Assembly: GCF_049965315.1 (NCBI RefSeq)
Contig: NZ_JBMFWL010000004.1
Span: 20,136-84,135, forward strand
DNA length: 64,000 nt
From: Acidithiobacillus_B sp049965315
GTDB taxonomy: Bacteria > Pseudomonadota > Gammaproteobacteria > Acidithiobacillales > Acidithiobacillaceae
Direction of reading: 5' to 3'
A model generated the notes under the pieces. That model made no database searches, had not been told where the DNA came from, and saw nothing but the letters and a program-made list of their open reading frames with translations. Positions 1 to 8,722 of this stretch are shown piece by piece. The translations under genes were made by a program, and so were the position numbers. How positions within the stretch are numbered: position 1 is the first letter of the stretch; each line of letters opens with the position of its first letter.

Positions 1-144
1 GACCAGCGTGACGTTGCCGCCCCGCCCGCCATCGCCCCCGTCGGGTCCGCCGAAGGGGATGAACTTCTCGCGGCGGAAGCTGACGGAGCCATGGCCGCCG
101 TTGCCGGAGCCGACGGTGATGCGCACTTCATCAATGAATTTCAT
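1..144 (-). CDS. obgE: GTPase Obg, N-terminal part only (runs off the window)
   Basis: This is the first 48 residues of Obg, the ribosome-associated GTPase that takes part in 50S assembly. The N-terminal Obg fold is recognisable from MKFIDEV, a Gly-rich GSGNGGHGSVSFRREKF stretch and GGPDGGDGGRGG. The GTPase domain lies outside the window. It is downstream of rplU and rpmA on the same strand, which is the usual gene order. The ATG is only two bases from the T-tract of a strong hairpin, and no Shine-Dalgarno sequence is visible. Translation and transcription of obgE therefore look separately controlled here. Confidence 0.95.
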   Translation of the reverse strand, partial: MKFIDEVRITVGSGNGGHGSVSFRREKFIPFGGPDGGDGGRGGNVTLV

Positions 145-146
145 AG

Positions 147-178
147 AAAAACCCCGCGCCGGAGAGTCCGGCGCGGGG
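147..178 (-). terminator. Rho-independent terminator between rpmA and obgE
   Basis: A perfect 12-bp stem (152-163 with 167-178) closes a 3-base loop. On the minus strand it is followed by five T residues (151-147). It sits after the rpmA stop and ends two bases before the obgE start codon. Confidence 0.85.
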
Positions 179-196
179 CGCTCCGACGCTGGCTGG

Positions 197-457
197 TCAA
201 GCCGGCGAAACGACGCTGACGGTACGCACCTGGCGCGGGCCCTTGCGCTCGAATTTCACGACGCCCTCGGCCGTGGCGAAGAGGGTGTGATCCTTGCCTA
301 TGCCGACGTTGACGCCGGGATAAAACTGCGTGCCCCGCTGCCGTATGAGGATGTTGCCGCTGATGACCTGCTGTCCGGCGTAGCGCTTTACGCCCAGACG
401 CTTGGACTGGGAATCGCGGCCGTTACGGGATGAACCGCCCGCCTTCTTGTGTGCCAT
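197..457 (-). CDS. rpmA: 50S ribosomal protein L27
   Basis: Bacterial L27, 86 residues, the usual length. It begins MAHKKAGGSSRNGRDS, whose basic Gly-rich tail reaches the peptidyl transferase centre in known ribosomes. The body motif KRLGVKRYAGQ is typical. The protein starts directly as MAHKKA, without the cleaved extension found in Firmicutes. It lies 11 bases downstream of rplU, with a GGAG-type ribosome site in the gap, and the two are surely co-transcribed. A strong terminator follows. Confidence 0.97.
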   Translation of the reverse strand: MAHKKAGGSSRNGRDSQSKRLGVKRYAGQQVISGNILIRQRGTQFYPGVNVGIGKDHTLFATAEGVVKFERKGPRQVRTVSVVSPA

Positions 458-468
458 GACGTTGCTCC

Positions 469-780
469 TTAGGCCTCAATGCCGGTGATGCGAATTTCGG
501 TGAAATATTGACGATGGCCCTGCTGCTTGCGGTAGTGCTTGCGCCGGCGCATCTTGAAGATCTGCACCTTTGCCGCGCGGCCCTGGGCGAGCACGGTGCC
601 CTTGACGATGGCGCCATCGACATGGGGCGTACCGATCTTGACATCGGCGCCGCTGCCCACCATCAGCACGCGGTTGATGGCCAGCTCGCTGCCCTCTTCC
701 AACTCCATTTTTTCGAGCCGGAGCTTGTCGCCCACTGCCACCCGATATTGTTTGCCGCCGTTTTCGATGACCGCGTACAT
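469..780 (-). CDS. rplU: 50S ribosomal protein L21
   Basis: Bacterial L21, 103 residues from the ATG at 780, matching the E. coli length and start (MYAVIENGGKQYRV). A GTG one codon upstream (783) is also in frame, but the GGAGG site is only three bases from it and six from the ATG, so the ATG is preferred. The C-terminal KMRRRKHYRKQQGHRQ segment is the conserved rRNA-binding region. It is first gene of the rplU-rpmA unit and divergent from ispB. A candidate promoter and a palindromic leader lie upstream. Confidence 0.97.
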   Translation of the reverse strand: MYAVIENGGKQYRVAVGDKLRLEKMELEEGSELAINRVLMVGSGADVKIGTPHVDGAIVKGTVLAQGRAAKVQIFKMRRRKHYRKQQGHRQYFTEIRITGIEA

Positions 781-805
781 CACAAACCTCCAAAATAAGG
801 CTTTG

Positions 806-860
806 CCGGAAGCTTCCGGAAAAGGGTAGTAAGATACCGGCAGGAGCGGTCACTGGTCAA
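806..860 (-). promoter_or_regulatory. Candidate rplU promoter and palindromic leader
   Basis: On the minus strand TTGACC (860-855) and TATCTT (836-831) are separated by 18 bases. A perfect 14-bp palindrome, CCGGAAGCTTCCGG (819-806), falls just after the expected start site, inside the short rplU leader. It could form a small RNA hairpin or bind a protein. Confidence 0.45.
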
Positions 861-890
861 GTGGCCTTGCCGCCACCTCCCGAAAACGCC

Positions 891-920
891 TTGACAAGGC
901 TGCCCTGCGATGCCGACAAT
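891..920 (+). promoter_or_regulatory. Candidate ispB promoter
   Basis: A perfect TTGACA (891-896) is followed after 18 bases by GACAAT (915-920), a four-of-six match to a -10 box. It lies about 60 bases upstream of the ispB start and diverges from the rplU promoter. Confidence 0.4.
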
Positions 921-979
921 CCTTTGCGCGTGCGCTTTCCGCCAGCAAATTGGGATCATCTTTGGAGCAAAAAGTGGCG

Positions 980-1948
980 ATGGATTTGGAAGATGTCAAC
1001 CGCCTGGTGCGGTCCGATATGGTGGCGGTGAACATCGTGATCCAGGAGCAGCTCCAATCGGCCGTGCCGACCATCCCGGCCATGGGGGCCTATATTATCG
1101 GCGCGGGCGGCAAGCGGCTGCGGCCCATCGTGCTGCTTCTGAGCAGCCGCATGGGGGGAGAGCATGGTACGCGACCCATCCCCCTGGCGGCGGTGGTCGA
1201 GTTCATCCATACCGCAACCCTGCTCCATGACGATGTGGTGGACGGCTCGGAACTGCGGCGCAGCAATGCGACGGCCAACCAGCTTTGGGGAAACGCCGCC
1301 GCGGTGCTGGTGGGGGATTTCCTCTATGCGCGCGCCTTTGAGATGATGGTGCGGGATGGGGACATCCGGGTGATGTCCACCCTCGCCGAGGCCACCAGTG
1401 TCATTGCCCAGGGCGAAGTGGCGCAATTGGAAAACGCCAACGACGCGGATCTGCAGCCCGATGCCTACTACGCGGTGATCGAGGCCAAGACGGCCAAGCT
1501 CTTCGAGGCCGCGGCACGTCTGGGCGCCATCCTCAATCATGCCGATCCCGAGCGGGAGGCGGCGCTGGCCCGCTATGGATCCTTGCTGGGTACGGCCTTC
1601 CAGTTGGTGGATGACGCCCTGGATTATTCGGTATCGGCGGAACAGATGGGCAAGAATCGCGGTGACGACTTGGTCGATGGCAAGGCGACGCTGCCCTTCA
1701 TCTACGCCATGCAGGAAGGCTCGGAGGCGGAGCGGGGGGTGCTGCGGGACGCCCTGAGCAGCGGGGATCGCGCCGGGCTGGAGCGGGTCCTGGAAATCAT
1801 TGCCAGGACCCGGGCGATTGATTACACTCTGGACGTCGCGGCGGCTAAGGCGAAGCAGGCTCAGGCGTGCTTGGCGGGCTTCTCCGACGGCCCGGAGCGT
1901 CGGGCCTTGTCGTTTCTTGCGGATTTTGCCGTACGTCGTGAATTTTAG
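980..1948 (+). CDS. ispB: Octaprenyl/polyprenyl diphosphate synthase
   Basis: A trans-polyprenyl diphosphate synthase that builds the ubiquinone side chain from farnesyl diphosphate and IPP. From the ATG at 980 it has 322 residues and aligns end to end with E. coli IspB (MDLEDVNRLVRSDM). The first Asp-rich motif DDVVD begins near residue 84, following GGKRLRP and FIHTATLLH. The second, VDDALD, begins near 210. In-frame GTG (974) and TTG (950) starts exist; a GGAG at 964 fits the GTG better, so the exact start is uncertain by a few residues. It fits with ubiB and ubiX elsewhere in the window. Confidence 0.94.
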   Translation: MDLEDVNRLVRSDMVAVNIVIQEQLQSAVPTIPAMGAYIIGAGGKRLRPIVLLLSSRMGGEHGTRPIPLAAVVEFIHTATLLHDDVVDGSELRRSNATANQLWGNAAAVLVGDFLYARAFEMMVRDGDIRVMSTLAEATSVIAQGEVAQLENANDADLQPDAYYAVIEAKTAKLFEAAARLGAILNHADPEREAALARYGSLLGTAFQLVDDALDYSVSAEQMGKNRGDDLVDGKATLPFIYAMQEGSEAERGVLRDALSSGDRAGLERVLEIIARTRAIDYTLDVAAAKAKQAQACLAGFSDGPERRALSFLADFAVRREF

Positions 1949-1961
1949 TTAGGAAAACGCG

Positions 1962-2038
<77 letters not shown>

Positions 2039-2046
2039 AAAATCAA

Positions 2047-2073
2047 AACGTCCGGTTATCCGGGCGTTTTTTT
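2047..2073 (+). terminator. Rho-independent terminator after tRNA-Pro
   Basis: The stem ACGTCCGG, loop TTAT and CCGGGCGT (one G-T pair) are followed by a run of seven T residues. It begins about ten bases after the tRNA. Confidence 0.85.
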
Positions 2074-2222
2074 ATGGGCAAAAACCGGGGGAGGACGGCA
2101 GGGAATGGGGCATCGCTCCTGCCCTTTTGCCAAGGGCCGTTGCGCAAGGTGCCTTGGGACGGCAAGACCACCCATTTTATTCTATAACCCATTTTGATGA
2201 GGCCGGGGTAGGGGAGGTGACC

Positions 2223-2777
2223 GTGTTGCGTTCTTGCTTTGGATGCCTTGGGGTGGTGTTGCTTTTGCTGCTGACGGCCTGTGCCCAACAGGTTCCCTTG
2301 GCGCCCGTGGTGGCGGCCGCCCCGCCCCGGCCGGTGGTGACCCGGAATCCGGCCATTGCCTTGCACGCGGCGGAAGCGTTGCAGAACCGTTGGCAGGCCA
2401 GCCTGGGCCAGGGTGGTCAATATTCCGGCAATTGCGTGCGGCTGGGGTTGCAGCAAAGCCCCATGGCGGGCGCCTGCTGGAGCAATCTGGCCAAAAGCTA
2501 TGGAGAATCCGCCCGCGACTTTGCGGCGCCCGGGCCCCGTTTCCCGCCGGCCGTTGCCGAGGATATGGCCAAGGGGCGGGCGGCCGCCGCGCGTTTTTTC
2601 GCGCTGGCCCAAGACTGGGCCAGCGCCTGCGCCGCCATGCCGGCGGGTCACTTGCAAGAGTGTGACCGTCCGCAGCTCTTTGCGCTGATGCAACGGGAAA
2701 AGATAGAGGCCAACACCGCCTTTCGCGCCGGAGTCCAGCGCTTGCGCGGGCATCCCCTGGCGGCCGGGGACCAGTGA
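2223..2777 (+). CDS. Hypothetical lipoprotein
   Basis: A 184-residue protein of unknown function. The GTG start at 2223 is chosen because GGGGAGG lies five bases upstream. It begins with a hydrophobic signal peptide ending in the lipobox LTAC (lipidation Cys about residue 20), so it should be anchored in the outer or inner membrane. The rest is Ala-rich and helical, with several Cys (NCVRLGL, GACWSNL, SACAAM, QECDRP) that could form disulfides in the periplasm. It precedes envelope genes, but a shared operon is not proven. Confidence 0.7.
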   Translation: MLRSCFGCLGVVLLLLLTACAQQVPLAPVVAAAPPRPVVTRNPAIALHAAEALQNRWQASLGQGGQYSGNCVRLGLQQSPMAGACWSNLAKSYGESARDFAAPGPRFPPAVAEDMAKGRAAAARFFALAQDWASACAAMPAGHLQECDRPQLFALMQREKIEANTAFRAGVQRLRGHPLAAGDQ

Positions 2778-2847
2778 ACGGGTATTCCGGGCGCTGTCCG
2801 CTGGCGGAGCCCCGTGGCTGGCGCCGGCCCGAGGGGGTTGCCCACGC

Positions 2848-3048
2848 ATGATGAAATGGCTATTCCTGGTGGCGTTGCTCGCCGTGCTGTTTTATCTTTG
2901 GCGGCACCGGGTGCCCCATGGCCGGGGCACGCCATCCGTCGCCCTGGTGCGTTGCGCGCGCTGCGGCGTGTGGCTGCCCCATTCCGCGGCGACCCATCGG
3001 CGGGATGGTACGCATCTTTGCCCGTATCACTCCAAGGAGGATTCGTGA
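2848..3048 (+). CDS. Small PP0621-like membrane-anchored zinc-ribbon-like protein
   Basis: A 66-residue protein with one N-terminal membrane helix (KWLFLVALLAVLFYLW) and a Cys-containing tail: C36-x2-C39-GVWLP, then C58 and H61, a likely metal site. The helix plus CxxCGV.LP pattern is that of the conserved small PP0621 family, whose function is unknown. The start could be 2848 or the adjacent ATG at 2851. Its stop overlaps the GTG of the next gene, so the two are translationally coupled. Confidence 0.7.
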   Translation: MMKWLFLVALLAVLFYLWRHRVPHGRGTPSVALVRCARCGVWLPHSAATHRRDGTHLCPYHSKEDS

Positions 3049-5102
3049 CGGTTTCTGCCCCAAGGTTGCGCCCGGCGCTCTATGCGCTTTTTCCGTTTTT
3101 GGCCTACTTGCTGGCGTGGTATTACAACGGACAATTGATCCCGCTCCTGGCGGGCAGCATGATCCTCCTGATGCTGTGGGGCGCCTGGGTGTGGTGGCCG
3201 CGCCTGCGGGAGGGTCTGCCCTGGCCGCGAGGCTTCCTGCCCGTCTTCATGCTGGCCTGGCTGATCTGGTTTGGGGCGACGCTGTTCTGGAGCGGGGTGC
3301 CTTATACCAGTTGGTTCTATTTCTGGGTGCTGGGCTCCCTGCCCCTGGCCTTTCTGATCTGGATCGCCCTGCCTGCCGATGTGGCGGAGGGGGCGTGGCG
3401 CTGCTTGTGGCGCGGTGCGGTCCTGAGCGCGGTGGCGCTCAGCCTCTATGCCCTCTGGCAATACGATCAGTGGATGGGGCGCGGGGTTGGACTGACCGGA
3501 CTGCGGCCGCTGGGTCCGCTGCTGGATACCAACAGCTTTGCGGCCTGGTTGAACCTGCTCTTTTTCCCGGTGCTGGTGGCTTATTTCAGCAGCGATGCCC
3601 AGCGCCGGGAGCGCTTTCTTTCCGCACGGGTGCATTGGGTCAGCCTGGGTTATCTCATCACCATGACCTTGCTCCTGCTGGCCTTTTTTTCCACCAACAG
3701 CCGGGGCGGTTTTCTCGCCTGGCTGTGCACCATGCCCATTGCCCTGTGGGGGCTGCGCCGCCAGCCGGGGGCGCGGGGCCGCAGCTTCCTGGTGCTGGGT
3801 CTGGCGACCACCGCCTTTCTCCTTTTCGGTTATGTGCAGGGCTATGACCTGCTGGGTCATCTGGCCCCCGGTTTCATTACCCATAACATCAGCACCGTTT
3901 CCCGCGGCCTCATGTGGCTGGCGACTTGGCATATCTTTTTGAGCCATCCTTGGCTGGGTACGGGGCTGGGGAGTTATTTCCTCTATTATCCGGCCTATCG
4001 CCTGCCGGGAGAGCTGGCTTCGGCGGGAACCTACGCCCATAACGATTACATCGAGTATCTGGCCGAAGGCGGGTTGATCAACCTCGGCTTTCTCCTGACC
4101 TTTGCGGGGGTCCTGATTTTTTCCCTCTATCGCCTGCTGGTGCAGGGCGGGAAGGCCTTGGGACTGGCGGATGAGCAACGTTTGCAGGCGCTGGGACTGG
4201 TCCTGGGGGTGTTCGCCATCACCGGCCATGCCCTGGGCAATTTCATTTTCTACAACTTGCCCTTGAGTCTCCTGGGCGGGCTTTTCCTGGCCCGCGCCTG
4301 GCAGATTTTCGGGGCGCGCGGCTGGACGGCGCCGTTGCTGCCGCGCCTGGGGATCAATCACTCCTTCATTGCGCAAACGGTGCTGGCCATCGCCCTGGCG
4401 GCGGGGTCCTGGAACCTGGCCTGCGACGGGCTCAGTTTTTCCTTGTTGAGTGATAACGCCTGGTTGAACCGTTGGATGCCCAATGCCGGGCAGCGGGCGG
4501 TATTCCTGCTGCGCGCTGCGGACTGGCTGTCCCTGTTCCGCCCGCTGGCCACGCAACCCCATGTCTATCTGGCCAATACCTATTTGAGCCTGGCGACGAA
4601 TGACCGTGTGCTCGATGCAAAAAAGCGCCGGGAATTGCTGCGGAGCGCGCTGCATGAATACCGGGAAAGTCTGGTGGGCATTCCGCGTCAGGGAGGGGTG
4701 TGGAACTCCATCGGCACCTTGTATCTTAGTGAAGGGAAACGGCTGGGTCTGAGTACGGATGCGGCGCGCCGCGCCGCCCTGCTGGCCTGGCGCAAGGGCT
4801 TGGCCATCGATCCCGAGAGCGTTGCCCTGCGCACGCAGATCGCGGAGTTGGCCTACCTCTTGCCCGGCCATGTGCAGGAGGGCCTGGCCTTCATGCGCGC
4901 GGGTCTGGACCGTCCCCTTTTCCCGGATTCCCGCAGCGCCCTGCAGATGAACATCGCCATGACCCAGTGGCGCGCCCATGACGCGGCCGGTGCGCGGCAA
5001 ACGCTGGTCCGCTTGCTGCAGGAGAACCCCGCCTACACCCCGGCCGTGGGGCTTTTGCAGTCGATGCTGCATCCTCTCCCTGTTCAGCCAAAGGAGCCCT
5101 GA
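3045..5102 (+). CDS. O-antigen ligase/Wzy-like membrane protein with TPR-like C-terminus
   Basis: A 685-residue polytopic protein. The GTG at 3045 follows AAGGAGG by four bases and overlaps the previous stop. About the first 480 residues are membrane helices with Wzy_C signatures: TNSRGGFLAW, GTGLGSYFLYYP and AHNDYIEYLAEGG. These mark the family that joins or polymerises O-antigen, or glycosylates pilins (PglL/PilO type). The last 180 residues are soluble and TPR-like (HEYRESLVGIP, AWRKGLAIDPES), likely periplasmic. The substrate cannot be read from sequence. A sugar phosphomutase follows directly, which fits surface glycan synthesis. Confidence 0.8.
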   Translation: MTVSAPRLRPALYALFPFLAYLLAWYYNGQLIPLLAGSMILLMLWGAWVWWPRLREGLPWPRGFLPVFMLAWLIWFGATLFWSGVPYTSWFYFWVLGSLPLAFLIWIALPADVAEGAWRCLWRGAVLSAVALSLYALWQYDQWMGRGVGLTGLRPLGPLLDTNSFAAWLNLLFFPVLVAYFSSDAQRRERFLSARVHWVSLGYLITMTLLLLAFFSTNSRGGFLAWLCTMPIALWGLRRQPGARGRSFLVLGLATTAFLLFGYVQGYDLLGHLAPGFITHNISTVSRGLMWLATWHIFLSHPWLGTGLGSYFLYYPAYRLPGELASAGTYAHNDYIEYLAEGGLINLGFLLTFAGVLIFSLYRLLVQGGKALGLADEQRLQALGLVLGVFAITGHALGNFIFYNLPLSLLGGLFLARAWQIFGARGWTAPLLPRLGINHSFIAQTVLAIALAAGSWNLACDGLSFSLLSDNAWLNRWMPNAGQRAVFLLRAADWLSLFRPLATQPHVYLANTYLSLATNDRVLDAKKRRELLRSALHEYRESLVGIPRQGGVWNSIGTLYLSEGKRLGLSTDAARRAALLAWRKGLAIDPESVALRTQIAELAYLLPGHVQEGLAFMRAGLDRPLFPDSRSALQMNIAMTQWRAHDAAGARQTLVRLLQENPAYTPAVGLLQSMLHPLPVQPKEP

Positions 5103-5104
5103 CG

Positions 5105-6487
5105 ATGGAAATACCCGCCAGCATCTTTCGTGAATATGACATCCGCGGCGTAGTGGGGCGTGATCTCACCCCTGCGCGCGTGGAGGCCATCGGCCGCGCC
5201 ATCGGCAGCGAGGCACGGGCCCAGGGGCTGTCGCGGCTGGCGGTGGCCAGGGACGGCCGGCTGTCGGGGCCGGAACTGGTCCAGGCCCTGCGCAACGGTT
5301 TGCGGGCGACGGGCTGTGCGGTGCTGGATGTGGGCATGGTGCCGACGCCGACCTTGTATTTTGCCATCCACCATCTCCACGCCGACGGAGGGGTCATGCT
5401 GACGGGCAGCCACAATCCGCCCAATTACAACGGCTTCAAGATGGTTCTGGGGGGCAGGACCCTGCATGGGGCGGCGATCCAGCAGATCCATGAGCGCATC
5501 CGCGCGGATGACTTTTGGCTCGGTCCGGTGGGAGATGTCGAAAACGACGAGATCCTCCCCGCCTATGTGCAGCGCATCGTCGGCGATGTGCACCTCGCGC
5601 GCCGGCTGCGCATCGGCATGGACTGCGGCAGCGGCGTGACCGGTGTGGTGGCGCCGGAATTGTTCCGGGCCCTGGGTTGTGAGGTGCATGGACTCTTTAC
5701 GGAGGTGGATGGCCATTTTCCCCATCATCATCCCGATCCCAGCGAGGAGAAAAACCTCCAGGATCTCATTCGTCTCGTGGCGGAGCAGGGACTGGATCTG
5801 GGCCTGGCCTTTGATGGCGACGGGGATCGCCTGGGTGTGGTGGCGCCTGGCGGGGAGATCATCTGGGCCGACCGGCAGATGATCCTCTTTGCCCAGGATG
5901 TCCTGTCACGGGTGCCTGGGGCGCCCATCATCTTTGACGTGAAATGTTCCCATTTCCTGCCCGAGGCCATCCGCGCGGCGGGTGGTGTGCCGCTCATGTG
6001 GAAGACGGGGCATTCCCTGATCAAGGCGAAGATGGCGGAGATGGCGGCGCCGCTGGCGGGGGAGATGAGCGGCCATATCTTCTTCAAGGAACGCTGGTAT
6101 GGCTTTGATGACGGGCTGTATGCCGGCGCCCGCCTGCTGGAGATCCTCAGTCGGCGGGCCGAGGCCCCCGGCGCCGTGTTACGCGCCCTGCCCAAGGGCT
6201 TCAGCACGCCGGAACTGCGGGTGGAACTGGCGGAGGGGGAGCATTTTGCGCTCATGGAACGGATTCGCGCGGAGGCCGCCCAGCGTTTCCCCGATGCGAC
6301 GCTCATCGCCCTGGATGGCGTTCGCGTGGAACTGGCCGATGCCTGGGGTCTGGTGCGGGCCTCCAATACCCAGCCGGTATTGGTCTTGCGCTTTGAGGGC
6401 GACAGCGCCGCCGCCCTGGCGGGTATTCAGGGGCGTTTCCGGGAGCTTCTGCAGGCGGTCAAGCCGGGGGTGATCCTGCCGTTTTGA
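5105..6487 (+). CDS. algC: Phosphomannomutase/phosphoglucomutase
   Basis: An alpha-D-phosphohexomutase of 460 residues that interconverts hexose 6- and 1-phosphates, supplying GDP-mannose and UDP-glucose for surface polysaccharides. The active-site phosphoserine lies in TGSHNPPNYNG (Ser about 102), the Mg site in FDGDGDRLG (about 236-243), and the sugar-recognition loop in GEMSGHIFF. The phosphate-binding RASNTQP is near the C-terminus. AAGGAG precedes the ATG by eight bases, and the gene is two bases after the ligase-like gene. The bifunctional AlgC/ManB assignment is by family; substrate preference is inferred. Confidence 0.92.
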   Translation: MEIPASIFREYDIRGVVGRDLTPARVEAIGRAIGSEARAQGLSRLAVARDGRLSGPELVQALRNGLRATGCAVLDVGMVPTPTLYFAIHHLHADGGVMLTGSHNPPNYNGFKMVLGGRTLHGAAIQQIHERIRADDFWLGPVGDVENDEILPAYVQRIVGDVHLARRLRIGMDCGSGVTGVVAPELFRALGCEVHGLFTEVDGHFPHHHPDPSEEKNLQDLIRLVAEQGLDLGLAFDGDGDRLGVVAPGGEIIWADRQMILFAQDVLSRVPGAPIIFDVKCSHFLPEAIRAAGGVPLMWKTGHSLIKAKMAEMAAPLAGEMSGHIFFKERWYGFDDGLYAGARLLEILSRRAEAPGAVLRALPKGFSTPELRVELAEGEHFALMERIRAEAAQRFPDATLIALDGVRVELADAWGLVRASNTQPVLVLRFEGDSAAALAGIQGRFRELLQAVKPGVILPF

Positions 6488-6529
6488 CGGCGTGGCAGGA
6501 TTGCCGCTCGGGAGGAAGGGGTGGACGCG

Positions 6530-6637
6530 ATGAACGTGACAAAGGCGGTGGATGGGGCGTTTTGCCAGGACCCTTGGCCCATGGCCTTAGCCGTGGGACT
6601 GGGGAGAGAAAACCGCGGTGCCAAGCGCGGAATCTAG
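6530..6637 (+). CDS. Possible 35-residue leader ORF before the FtsI-like gene
   Basis: A short ATG reading frame with GGAGGAAGG ten bases upstream. It ends one base before the preferred ATG of the next gene, as expected for translational coupling. The product (starting MNVTKAVDG, ending RGAKRGI) resembles nothing I know. It may be only a coupling device or chance. Confidence 0.3.
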   Translation: MNVTKAVDGAFCQDPWPMALAVGLGRENRGAKRGI

Positions 6638-6638
6638 G

Positions 6639-8414
6639 ATGAAAGGGGGCGAAATTCCGGTGCCAAGAGGTCCAAAGCCTTTTTCCAGGGCATTGCCGCA
6701 CTGGCGGGCGGGCCTGCTCTTGTCGCTTCTGCTCCTGGGCATGGGTGGCATTCTGCTGCGCGATCTGCAACTCCAGTGGTTCCAGACCCGGGCGCTACGC
6801 GCCCAGGGGAGGATGCGCTACCTGCAGACGCGGCCTTTGCCCGCCGGGCGCGGGATGATTTACGCCCGCAATGGCGATCCGCTGGCGGTGAATGCGCCGG
6901 CGGTCACCCTCTGGGTGGACCCGCGGATATTCTGGCAGCATCAGTCCCAATGGGGGCGGGTGGCCCAGGTGATCGGCATGTCGCCGGCGGAGCTGAGCAC
7001 CCGGGTTGGGCAGGGTGGGGCGGATTTTGCGTATCTGCGGCGGCAGGTATCGCCCTCCCTGGGCAAGGCGGTGCATGCCTTGGGCATCCCCGGCCTCTAT
7101 GTCCAGCCCACCAGTCGGACCTATTATCCCCTGGGGGCCATGACCACGCCGCTACTGGGCCTGGTGCATCTGGATCACCAGGGGGCCGCCGATCTGGAGC
7201 TGGGCTACAACCAGTGGCTGGCGGGCCGGCAGGGCCGGGAGCGGGTGCTGGTGGATGGCCAGGGACAAGTCCTGCGCGTCCTGCAGGAGGCCGAACATCC
7301 TCAGCCGGGACATAATCTGCACCTTACCATCGACCCGCAAATCCAGTATTGGGCCTATATGACCCTGCTCGCCGCGCAGCAGCATTTTGGGGCCAAGGTG
7401 GGCTCGGCCGTGGTGATGAATGTCCATACCGGGCAGATCCTGGCCATGGTCAGCGTGCCTTCCTGCAATCCCAATGGCCGCGGGAGCTGCAGCGACCCTC
7501 TGGATTATGCCAATAATGCGGTGCACCAGGCCTTCGAGCCGGGCTCGGTGATGAAGCCGTTCATGGTCGCGGCGGCGCTCACCACCCATAGCATTCAGCC
7601 AGACCAGAGTTTCAATGTTTCCCATTGCCTGCCGGTGGGCGGCTTCTGCATTCGCGATGACGTGGTCCACCACGAACTGAATGTCGCCCATATCCTCAAG
7701 TATTCCAGCGATATCGGCGCCGCCAAGATCGCCCTGCGCACGCCGCGGGAGGCCATTTATGCCATGTATCGGGCGGCCGGCTTCGGGCGACCGCCGGGGC
7801 TGGGTTTTGTCGGCGAAACGGGCGGTGTCCTGCCCGACTGGCACGGCTGGGGACGGGCGCGTCATGCCACCATTGCCCTGGGCTATGGCGTGTCGGTGAC
7901 GACCCTGCAATTGGCCGAGGGCTATGCCGCCATCGCCAACGGCGGCTACCATGTCCGGCCGACCCTCCTGCTCGGCCAGCCGGTACAGCGCCGGCGCATC
8001 ATGCCGGCCGGGGTGGCCAACCGCTTGCGGCGCTGGCTGGAAGGGGTATGTGCACCCAATGGCACGGGCATCCTGGCGGCCATTCCCGGTTATCGCGTGG
8101 CGGGCAAGACGGGCACGGCCAATATGGCCAACGGCAAGGATGGTTTTTTGCACAACGAGACCAATGCCACCTTTGTCGGCTTTGCCCCCGGCTTTGCCCC
8201 GGATCTGGTGATGGCCGTCTCGCTGCGGGCGAGCAAGCGGTACTGGAACTTTGGCGGGGTGGAGTCGGCGCCGGTCTTCCGCGTGACCATGCGCCACGCC
8301 CTGGAGGAAATGAATATTGCGCCGCGCTGGTGCGGCCATCGCGCCTGCGTTTCGCAGGCGCGGAATATCACCGCCACGCAGGCGGAAATCTGGGCGGAGG
8401 GGGGTGGGCAATGA
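6639..8414 (+). CDS. FtsI-like peptidoglycan D,D-transpeptidase (class B PBP)
   Basis: A class B penicillin-binding protein of 591 residues that cross-links peptidoglycan in the periplasm. It has one N-terminal membrane anchor, a dimerisation domain, then the transpeptidase motifs: SVMK in FEPGSVMKPF (catalytic Ser about 303), SSD in KYSSDIGAAK, and KTGTAN. The ATG at 6639 is chosen because an upstream small frame ends at it; a GTG at 6618 is possible. It is outside any division/cell-wall (dcw) cluster, so it may be a second FtsI/PBP2-type enzyme. Two small genes are coupled to its end. Confidence 0.88.
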   Translation: MKGGEIPVPRGPKPFSRALPHWRAGLLLSLLLLGMGGILLRDLQLQWFQTRALRAQGRMRYLQTRPLPAGRGMIYARNGDPLAVNAPAVTLWVDPRIFWQHQSQWGRVAQVIGMSPAELSTRVGQGGADFAYLRRQVSPSLGKAVHALGIPGLYVQPTSRTYYPLGAMTTPLLGLVHLDHQGAADLELGYNQWLAGRQGRERVLVDGQGQVLRVLQEAEHPQPGHNLHLTIDPQIQYWAYMTLLAAQQHFGAKVGSAVVMNVHTGQILAMVSVPSCNPNGRGSCSDPLDYANNAVHQAFEPGSVMKPFMVAAALTTHSIQPDQSFNVSHCLPVGGFCIRDDVVHHELNVAHILKYSSDIGAAKIALRTPREAIYAMYRAAGFGRPPGLGFVGETGGVLPDWHGWGRARHATIALGYGVSVTTLQLAEGYAAIANGGYHVRPTLLLGQPVQRRRIMPAGVANRLRRWLEGVCAPNGTGILAAIPGYRVAGKTGTANMANGKDGFLHNETNATFVGFAPGFAPDLVMAVSLRASKRYWNFGGVESAPVFRVTMRHALEEMNIAPRWCGHRACVSQARNITATQAEIWAEGGGQ

Positions 8415-8722
8415 CGGGCGGGGAAAAAAAGGTAGTGGCCATTCTGGCGGCGGGGGTATTTGCCATCCTCCTGGGTATTTTCATCACGGCGACGCGGACG
8501 CGCATCCCGGTTTCGCACATCTACGTCAATGCCCAGGGCGCCCATCTCCTGGCTCGGGCCGGAGAGACTGCGACCGCGGCGGCGGACTGGCCCGGCGCCT
8601 TCCGCGCCAACCCGAGGGCTGCCGATGCGGCCTTCTGGCCCACGGCCACTCTGGATTTCGCTGGCGGCCACAGCGTTACCATGCCCCGCCGGGATGTGCT
8701 GCTCTGGGTCTATCGTGGTTAA
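8411..8722 (+). CDS. Hypothetical small membrane-anchored protein
   Basis: A 103-residue protein whose ATG overlaps the transpeptidase stop (ATGA), so it is translated with it. One N-terminal membrane helix (VVAILAAGVFAILLGIF) is followed by about 70 residues, probably periplasmic, ending PRRDVLLWVYRG. I do not recognise the family. Tight coupling suggests a role with the class B PBP, which is inference only. Confidence 0.65.
   Translation: MTGGEKKVVAILAAGVFAILLGIFITATRTRIPVSHIYVNAQGAHLLARAGETATAAADWPGAFRANPRAADAAFWPTATLDFAGGHSVTMPRRDVLLWVYRG

Noticed and set aside
3027..5072. Long antisense frame opposite the ligase-like gene
   Set aside because: It is Gln/Pro/Gly-rich shadow coding typical of GC-rich DNA; the plus-strand protein has clear Wzy motifs.
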